A DNA stretch of 17,582 bases from Acholeplasmatales bacterium (lineage in GTDB: Bacteria > Bacillota_I > Bacilli_A > Acholeplasmatales > Anaeroplasmataceae): NCBI GenBank assembly GCA_016288675.1, contig JAEELC010000167.1:1-17582 (forward strand), given 5' to 3'. The notes under the pieces were generated by a model that saw nothing but the letters and a program-made list of their open reading frames with translations, ran no database searches and was not told the origin of the DNA. The stretch's first letter is position 1. Each line of letters opens with the position of its first letter. This document shows positions 13,267-17,582 of this stretch, piece after piece. The translations under genes were made by a program, and so were the position numbers.

Positions 13267-15454
13267 AATCTTTTTTAATTGGAAGTTCGTTAAATATAGC
13301 TTTGCATCTTGGGAAATTAGAACAAGCATAGAATTCGTTGCCTTTATTCTTGCCACGAGTTGCAACTCTTTTAATTAAATGACCTTTACCACAAGTTGGG
13401 CAAACAAAGTCTGTATTGTTTTCACAATGAGCTGAACAATATAAATTATTATCTTCACCAAGAAGCATTATAGCGCCACATTTAGGACAAATATTTTCTG
13501 TTGGCATATCGCTATAAATATTCTTACATTTTGGATAATTTGAACATGCATAGAAAAATTTACCTTTATTAGCACCACGTAATGCTTGCTTCTTTACGAT
13601 GTGACCAGTACCACACTTAGGACAAACAATATTAGTATCCTCATCTGGAACTTCTTTTTCAGTAGGTTTAATATATTTGCATTTTGGATAATTTGAACAA
13701 CCAACAAATTCTGTATTATATCTACTCTTTCTTACACAAAGAGGCTTTCCGCAAACAGGACATAATTCATCTAGTAATTTAGGTCCAATCTTTTCCATAG
13801 ATTGATTAGCTTTTTCAAATACAGGTTGGAATGAATCATAAAATTCATTTAATTCATTTAGCTTAGTTTCTTCACCTTTAGCAATTTGGTCAAGCTTAGA
13901 TTCCATATTTGCTGTATATTTAACATTAATAATTGAATCAAAATAATTATCTAATGTATCACTAGTTAAAATACCTTGTTCAGTAGGTACTAGTCTCTTC
14001 TTATCTAATTCAACATAAGCTCTTTCCTTTAAAGTTTGTAAAGTTTGAGCATAGGTAGAAGGTCTACCAATACCTAAATCTTCCATATCTTTAATTAGAG
14101 TAGCTTCTGTATATCTACTCTTTGGTTTAGTCATAAGTTCATCAAGAACAATATCAAATCCATTTAAAGTATCATTTAAATGTAATTCAGGTAATTTCTT
14201 TAATTCGCTTCTAGTTAAATAAACATCAGCTTTATCATAACCATCAAATACATTAGTTGTATAATTTAAACGCCATACAGTTTCATTATTCTTAAATTCA
14301 ATAGATAATCTATTATCAATAGCTTTACTCATAAGCGAGCAAATAGTTCTAACATAAATTAATTGATATAATTTATATTCATCACTAGTTAAATAATTTT
14401 TAATAGATTCAGGAGTTCTTGTAATATCAGTTACACGAATAGCTTCATGTGCATCTTGAGCAAGCTTTTGTTCTTTAGTATGCATTCCACCAACATAATT
14501 TGCGCCATAAGTACTACTAATGAAATTCTTTGCTTGAGCTACAAAGCTATCAGCAAGTCTTGTAGAGTCAGTACGCATATAAGTAATTAAACCTGTTGTT
14601 TGACTACCAATATTTTTACCTTCATACAAGCTTTGAGCAACTCTCATAGTCTTACTAGCTAAGAAATTTAATTTGTTAGAAGCATCTTGTTGCATTGTAC
14701 TAGTTGTATAAGCAGGCTTACTAACACGTTCAATCTTTTTATTAGTAATATCACTAACAATAAAATCTTTACCTAAGCTATTTAAAATTTCTTCTGCTAA
14801 TGCTTTTTCAACAATTCTATCCTTAGAACCTTTATAAGATATAAAGTCTAATGTTAAATCATCACGTTTAGCATGAAGTTCAAAATACGGAGTAGAAACG
14901 AAATCTTTAATTTCTTTTTCAAGATCACATATTAACTTTAAAGCTACAGATTGAACACGACCAGCAGATTTAGATTTAATACGAGCTTGTAAAAGCTTTG
15001 ATAAACGAAATCCAATGATTCTGTCAATCATTCTACGAGTTTCTTGGCTATCAACCATTTGCATATCAATTTTTCTCTCTTTATTAAATGCATCAGTTAC
15101 TGCTTCACGAGTGATTTCATGAAACTCAATACGTGAATAATCTTCGTCAGATAGTCCTAATACTTCTTTTAAATGATATGAAATAGCTTCACCTTCACGG
15201 TCAGGGTCGGTAGCAAGATATACATGCTTACCCTTACAAAGCTTCTTAAGTTCATTTATTAATTTTGTTTTACCTGTAATAACCTTATAAGTTGGTTTAA
15301 AATCATTTTCGATATCAATTCCAAGACCATCCTTACCACTAGTAGCAAGATCTCTAACATGACCTACTGAGGCTACAACCTTGAAATCATCACCAACATA
15401 ACTTGATATAGTATGAGATTTTGATGGAGATTCTACAATAATTACATTTTCCAT
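13265..15454 (-). CDS. topA: DNA topoisomerase I (type IA) with four C-terminal zinc ribbons
   Basis: A 729-residue enzyme that relaxes negative supercoils. ATG 15454 (MENVIIVESPSK) has GGAGG at 8-9 nt; frames starting further upstream would run through the promoter. The Toprim domain has Glu8 and the DPDREGE acid motif (83-89). The active-site tyrosine is Tyr292 in TYMRTDS, with Arg294 beside it. Four zinc-ribbon units close the protein: CPVC...CSNYPKC, CPKC...CSNYPKC, CPKC...CSAHC and CPTC...CSNFPRC. The third is shorter and lacks the aromatic-Pro-Lys spacing of the others. These ribbons bind single-stranded DNA and, in some bacteria, RNA polymerase. It is a single-gene unit between rnhB and ftsY, with its own promoter and terminator. 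Confidence 0.97.
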   Translation of the reverse strand: MENVIIVESPSKSHTISSYVGDDFKVVASVGHVRDLATSGKDGLGIDIENDFKPTYKVITGKTKLINELKKLCKGKHVYLATDPDREGEAISYHLKEVLGLSDEDYSRIEFHEITREAVTDAFNKERKIDMQMVDSQETRRMIDRIIGFRLSKLLQARIKSKSAGRVQSVALKLICDLEKEIKDFVSTPYFELHAKRDDLTLDFISYKGSKDRIVEKALAEEILNSLGKDFIVSDITNKKIERVSKPAYTTSTMQQDASNKLNFLASKTMRVAQSLYEGKNIGSQTTGLITYMRTDSTRLADSFVAQAKNFISSTYGANYVGGMHTKEQKLAQDAHEAIRVTDITRTPESIKNYLTSDEYKLYQLIYVRTICSLMSKAIDNRLSIEFKNNETVWRLNYTTNVFDGYDKADVYLTRSELKKLPELHLNDTLNGFDIVLDELMTKPKSRYTEATLIKDMEDLGIGRPSTYAQTLQTLKERAYVELDKKRLVPTEQGILTSDTLDNYFDSIINVKYTANMESKLDQIAKGEETKLNELNEFYDSFQPVFEKANQSMEKIGPKLLDELCPVCGKPLCVRKSRYNTEFVGCSNYPKCKYIKPTEKEVPDEDTNIVCPKCGTGHIVKKQALRGANKGKFFYACSNYPKCKNIYSDMPTENICPKCGAIMLLGEDNNLYCSAHCENNTDFVCPTCGKGHLIKRVATRGKNKGNEFYACSNFPRCKAIFNELPIKKD

Positions 15455-15488
15455 AAAAATTTCCTCCAAACACTTAAAATTCATATAA

Positions 15489-15517
15489 ATATTAAAACAA
15501 ATGTCAAAATATGTCAA
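15489..15517 (-). promoter_or_regulatory. topA promoter with a repeated TTGACA
   Basis: Minus strand: perfect TTGACA (15517-15512), 17 bp, TAATAT (15494-15489). A second perfect TTGACA (15507-15502) lies 10 bp downstream within the spacer, as part of the direct repeat TTTGACAT-AT-TTTGACAT. Transcription would start near 15482, giving a leader of about 28 nt. Confidence 0.78.
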
Positions 15518-15541
15518 ACCTAAATTTTGATTTTTTTATCC

Positions 15542-15559
15542 TATATTATATATAATATA
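15542..15559. repeat. 18-bp perfect A+T palindrome upstream of topA
   Basis: TATATTATA followed at once by TATAATATA makes a perfect 18-bp inverted repeat without spacer and without any G or C. It lies between the rnhB terminator and the topA -35 box and is followed by further A and T runs. It could act as an easily melted or AT-rich upstream element for topA, or be a by-product of base composition. Confidence 0.55.
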
Positions 15560-15570
15560 AATTTTTTTAA

Positions 15571-15599
15571 AAAATTAAAAAAAGTGGTGAAATCACCAC
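15571..15599 (-). terminator. Terminator of the lepB-rbgA-rnhB operon
   Basis: Minus strand: stem GTGGTG/CACCAC (15584-15589 with 15594-15599) with a 4-nt loop, followed by seven T, AA and more T. It begins 11 nt after the rnhB stop. It is the most GC-rich hairpin in the window. Confidence 0.82.
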
Positions 15600-15610
15600 A
15601 TTTATAAAAT

Positions 15611-16273
15611 CTATTTAGATTCTTCATCATTACTAAATAAATCAAAAGATAATTGTTTTTGATAAAATTTAGCAACAGGTGCAAAGCTCTTTCTATGAAT
15701 TTCACATGGGCCATACTTCTCTAAAGCTTGAAGATGTTCCTTTGTACAATATCCTTTATGGCGTGCAAATCCATAATTAGGATATTTATGATCCATATTA
15801 ACCATATAATGGTCACGAGTAACTTTAGCAACAATACTAGCAGCACCAATTGATGCACTTAAAGCATCTCCATGTATTATTGAAGTATGTTCAATATCAA
15901 GTTCAGCTAAAGGCATAGCATCAATTAATACATGATCTGGCTTAATATTTAGCTTTGAAACTGCTTCAATCATACCCTTTTTAGTAGCTTCATAAATATT
16001 TACTCTATCAATTTCTTCTTCATATATAAAAGATACACCAACTGCTAATGCTTCTTTCATAATAATCTTATATAATTCTTCTCTTTTCTTTTCAGAAAGT
16101 TTCTTAGAATCATTAAGTCCTTTAATACGAAGTCCTTGAGGTAAAATTACTGCAGCAACAACTTCTGGTCCAGCAAGAGGACCACGTCCTACTTCATCTA
16201 CACCAGCTACATATTTATATCCTCTATCTTCTAAAGCCTCTTCATATTGATATAAATTAATTTGATTCTTCAA
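15611..16273 (-). CDS. rnhB: Ribonuclease HII
   Basis: A 220-residue enzyme that cuts RNA in RNA-DNA hybrids and opens DNA at single embedded ribonucleotides. The motif [11 protein letters not shown] gives Asp26 and Glu27; Asp118 (LIDAMPL) and Asp136 (IHGDALS) complete the four acidic residues, and [14 protein letters not shown] follows. The start is an unusual TTG at 16273, supported by AGGAG 9 nt upstream and by overlap with the rbgA end (17 nt); no in-frame ATG exists before the catalytic core. Position 37 is Glu ([14 protein letters not shown]) where most homologues have Val, a one-base difference (GAA against GTA) worth remembering as a variant or error. It is the last gene of lepB-rbgA-rnhB. 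Confidence 0.95.
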   Translation of the reverse strand: MKNQINLYQYEEALEDRGYKYVAGVDEVGRGPLAGPEVVAAVILPQGLRIKGLNDSKKLSEKKREELYKIIMKEALAVGVSFIYEEEIDRVNIYEATKKGMIEAVSKLNIKPDHVLIDAMPLAELDIEHTSIIHGDALSASIGAASIVAKVTRDHYMVNMDHKYPNYGFARHKGYCTKEHLQALEKYGPCEIHRKSFAPVAKFYQKQLSFDLFSNDEESK

Positions 16274-17111
16274 AAGTAATCGCTCCTAATCTATTTGATC
16301 TAACATCGTTTAAAACATAAACAATAGTACGGTCGTAGTCAATTTTAGCTCCTTTTTGAATGAAGCCTCTCTTTTTTGCAATATCTTCTAGTAAATGAAT
16401 ACCATCATCAGTATCATTAATTTCATCTAATTTATAACGTTCAATTAAACGATTTGGATATTTGTGTGCAATATAAAGTAATGAATAAACACATACCTTA
16501 TAAATATCAATAATCTCATCCTTAATACCTTGGCATACAGAAAGCTTAATACCTACTTCTTCACTTTCAAACTTAGGCCATAAAATACCTGGAGTATCTA
16601 GAATTTGTAAATCTTCATTAACTTTAAACCAAGATAAATGCTTAGTAACACCTGGTTTATCACCTACAACAGAAACCTTTTTACCAGTCATCTTATTAAT
16701 AAATGTTGATTTACCAACATTAGGGATACCAACAACAGCACTACGAATAGTTTTATTAACTAGACCCTTAGCTCTTAATTTATCTAATTTTTCTTTTAAA
16801 ATTGTTTTGATAAGTGGAACAATTTTATTTAAATTATATCCTGTGATACAGTCAATATCTAAGGCATATGTATTATCCTTAGTTAAAGATTTAATCCATT
16901 TTTCTGTTTCTTTTTTATCTGCAAGTGTAGCCTTATTTAAAAGAATTAAACGATATTTATCTTTAATTAAGGTGTCAATTACAGGATTCTTACTAGAATA
17001 TGGAATTCTAGCATCTCTAAGTTCTATAACAATGTCAACAAGTGGTAAGAATTCTTTTAATTCTCTTTCCGCTTTTGCCATATGTCCTGGATACCATTGG
17101 AATTGAGGCAT
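16257..17111 (-). CDS. rbgA: RbgA/YlqF, circularly permuted 50S-assembly GTPase with altered G4 motif
   Basis: A 284-residue GTPase required for late 50S maturation (incorporation of uL16 and others). [14 protein letters not shown] holds His10, equivalent to the catalytic His of Bacillus RbgA. Motifs are in permuted order: G4 at 59-62, G5 near DCITG (87-91), G1 GIPNVGKST (128-136), G2 PGVTK (153-157) and G3 DTPG (172-175). The C-terminal ANTAR-like RNA-binding domain follows. The G4 motif reads NKAT instead of NKxD, so the Asp that recognises guanine is replaced by Thr (codon ACA). The start ATG 17111 has AAAGGAG at 9 nt. It follows lepB by 6 nt and overlaps rnhB. Confidence 0.95.
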   Translation of the reverse strand: MPQFQWYPGHMAKAERELKEFLPLVDIVIELRDARIPYSSKNPVIDTLIKDKYRLILLNKATLADKKETEKWIKSLTKDNTYALDIDCITGYNLNKIVPLIKTILKEKLDKLRAKGLVNKTIRSAVVGIPNVGKSTFINKMTGKKVSVVGDKPGVTKHLSWFKVNEDLQILDTPGILWPKFESEEVGIKLSVCQGIKDEIIDIYKVCVYSLLYIAHKYPNRLIERYKLDEINDTDDGIHLLEDIAKKRGFIQKGAKIDYDRTIVYVLNDVRSNRLGAITFEESN

Positions 17112-17117
17112 TTTTGC

Positions 17118-17582
17118 TTACTCCTTTATTTCTTGAATTGATTTAGTTATTTTTCCAAAATTAGCATTTTTCGAAAAATAACGGAAAACAGCTTTACCTA
17201 AAATGTCGCTATTTTTAATTAATCCAATATATCTTGAGTCAATAGAGTTTCCTCTATTATCTCCAAGTACTACTGAACAACCATCAGGTACAACAATTGT
17301 ATTATTTTCCATAAAGCATTCATCTAAAAAGATAGCTGTTCCCATCTTTTTAAATTGAGTTATTGTAACCCTAGTTGCAACAGGAGTTTCTGAATCATTT
17401 AAATATACATCGCCTATTAAGCCTTCAAACGAGTTACCTTCATATTTTAGCACATCTCCACTAGTTGCAACAATTCTTTTTATATAAAATTCCTCAGGAA
17501 CTGCATTATTTGGATATTTTTCAAGTTCATTTTTATATTTGTAGTTCTCATTAATATCAATAACTACAATATCATCACGTTC
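17118..17582 (-). CDS. lepB: Signal peptidase I, C-terminal part (5' end outside the window)
   Basis: 154 codons in an open frame that continues past the window edge, so the membrane anchor and the catalytic serine box are not seen. Visible boxes of the S26 family are DDIVVI (box C, with Asp where Gly is usual), FYIKRIVATSGD (box D, catalytic Lys35 of the visible part) and VVLGDNRGNSIDSRYIG (box E, 104-120). The protein would remove signal peptides at the outer face of the membrane. The segment between boxes D and E is short, as in Gram-positive enzymes. It is the first visible gene of lepB-rbgA-rnhB, an order common in Bacillota. The frame must be read from the window edge; an internal GTG at 17453 is not the start. 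Confidence 0.93.
   Translation of the reverse strand, partial: ERDDIVVIDINENYKYKNELEKYPNNAVPEEFYIKRIVATSGDVLKYEGNSFEGLIGDVYLNDSETPVATRVTITQFKKMGTAIFLDECFMENNTIVVPDGCSVVLGDNRGNSIDSRYIGLIKNSDILGKAVFRYFSKNANFGKITKSIQEIKE

Noticed and set aside
12929..13378. 149-codon open frame on the plus strand opposite the ftsY start and topA end
   Set aside because: It crosses the topA terminator and the ftsY promoter, is Ser/Asn-rich low-complexity in translation and lacks a start signal; a shadow of two real genes.
15455..15517. Longer TopA N-terminus starting at 15517
   Set aside because: The extension overlaps the -35 and -10 boxes and the ribosome binding site of topA.
16807..17106. 99-codon open frame on the plus strand opposite rbgA
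   Set aside because: Antisense shadow of conserved rbgA codons without its own signals.
17118..17453. A separate short gene starting at GTG 17453
   Set aside because: The same frame stays open to the window edge and the added part holds the signal-peptidase YIKR box, so it is the C-terminal part of lepB.
1..17582. UGA read as Trp (mycoplasma-type code)
   Set aside because: yqeG and ylxM end in UGA at overlaps with the next gene, and Trp residues in conserved motifs are TGG.

Overview
The window looks like a chromosomal segment of a low-GC Gram-positive bacterium (Bacillota, probably class Bacilli; an AT-rich gut lineage of the Erysipelotrichia/RF39/Acholeplasma-like kind is plausible but cannot be settled from the sequence). 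The reasons are very AT-rich DNA, strong GGAGG-type ribosome binding sites, and typical Bacillus-type gene groups (yqeG-yqeH-yqeK-rsfS, ftsY-ylxM-ffh, lepB-rbgA-rnhB, a trhP pair near greA). UGA is used as a stop (yqeG, ylxM) and Trp is TGG, so the code is standard and the UGA=Trp mollicutes are excluded. Coding density is very high. No stretch without a gene exceeds 300 bases; the longest gaps are about 495-646, 3104-3224 and 15455-15610, holding promoters and terminators. I see no tRNA, rRNA, insertion sequence, phage gene or CRISPR array.

Left part (1-4510): a peptidase group. It holds the N-terminal part of an M13 (PepO/neprilysin-like) endopeptidase, aminopeptidase C (pepC) and tripeptidase T (pepT). 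pepC and pepT are divergent, from promoters whose -35 boxes lie 5 bp apart. Between the M13 gene and pepC are a small three-CXXC zinc-ribbon protein and an AAC(3)-type N-acetyltransferase. M13 endopeptidase, PepC and PepT together would take internalised or surface peptides down to free amino acids.

Middle (4506-7666, minus strand): yqeG-yqeH-yqeK-rsfS, a ribosome-maturation and nucleotide-stress operon with overlapping genes, preceded by greA with its own promoter and terminator.

Right part (7733-17582, minus strand): in transcription order lepB (5' end outside the window)-rbgA-rnhB, terminator, topA with its own promoter, terminator, then a single operon-like run ftsY-ylxM-ffh-trhP1-trhP2-(YgjP-like metallopeptidase) ahead of greA. 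The genes cover protein targeting and export (FtsY, YlxM, Ffh, signal peptidase I), 50S and 30S assembly GTPases (RbgA, YqeH), tRNA wobble-U34 hydroxylation (TrhP1/2), and nucleic-acid topology and repair (TopA, RNase HII).

I found no clearly new multi-gene system. The points most worth a second look are intrinsic terminators that fold over the stop codons of five genes, an RbgA whose NKxD guanine-specificity motif reads NKAT, a doubled -35 element at topA, and a condensed yqe cluster lacking the aroE-yhbY-nadD genes usually found inside it.
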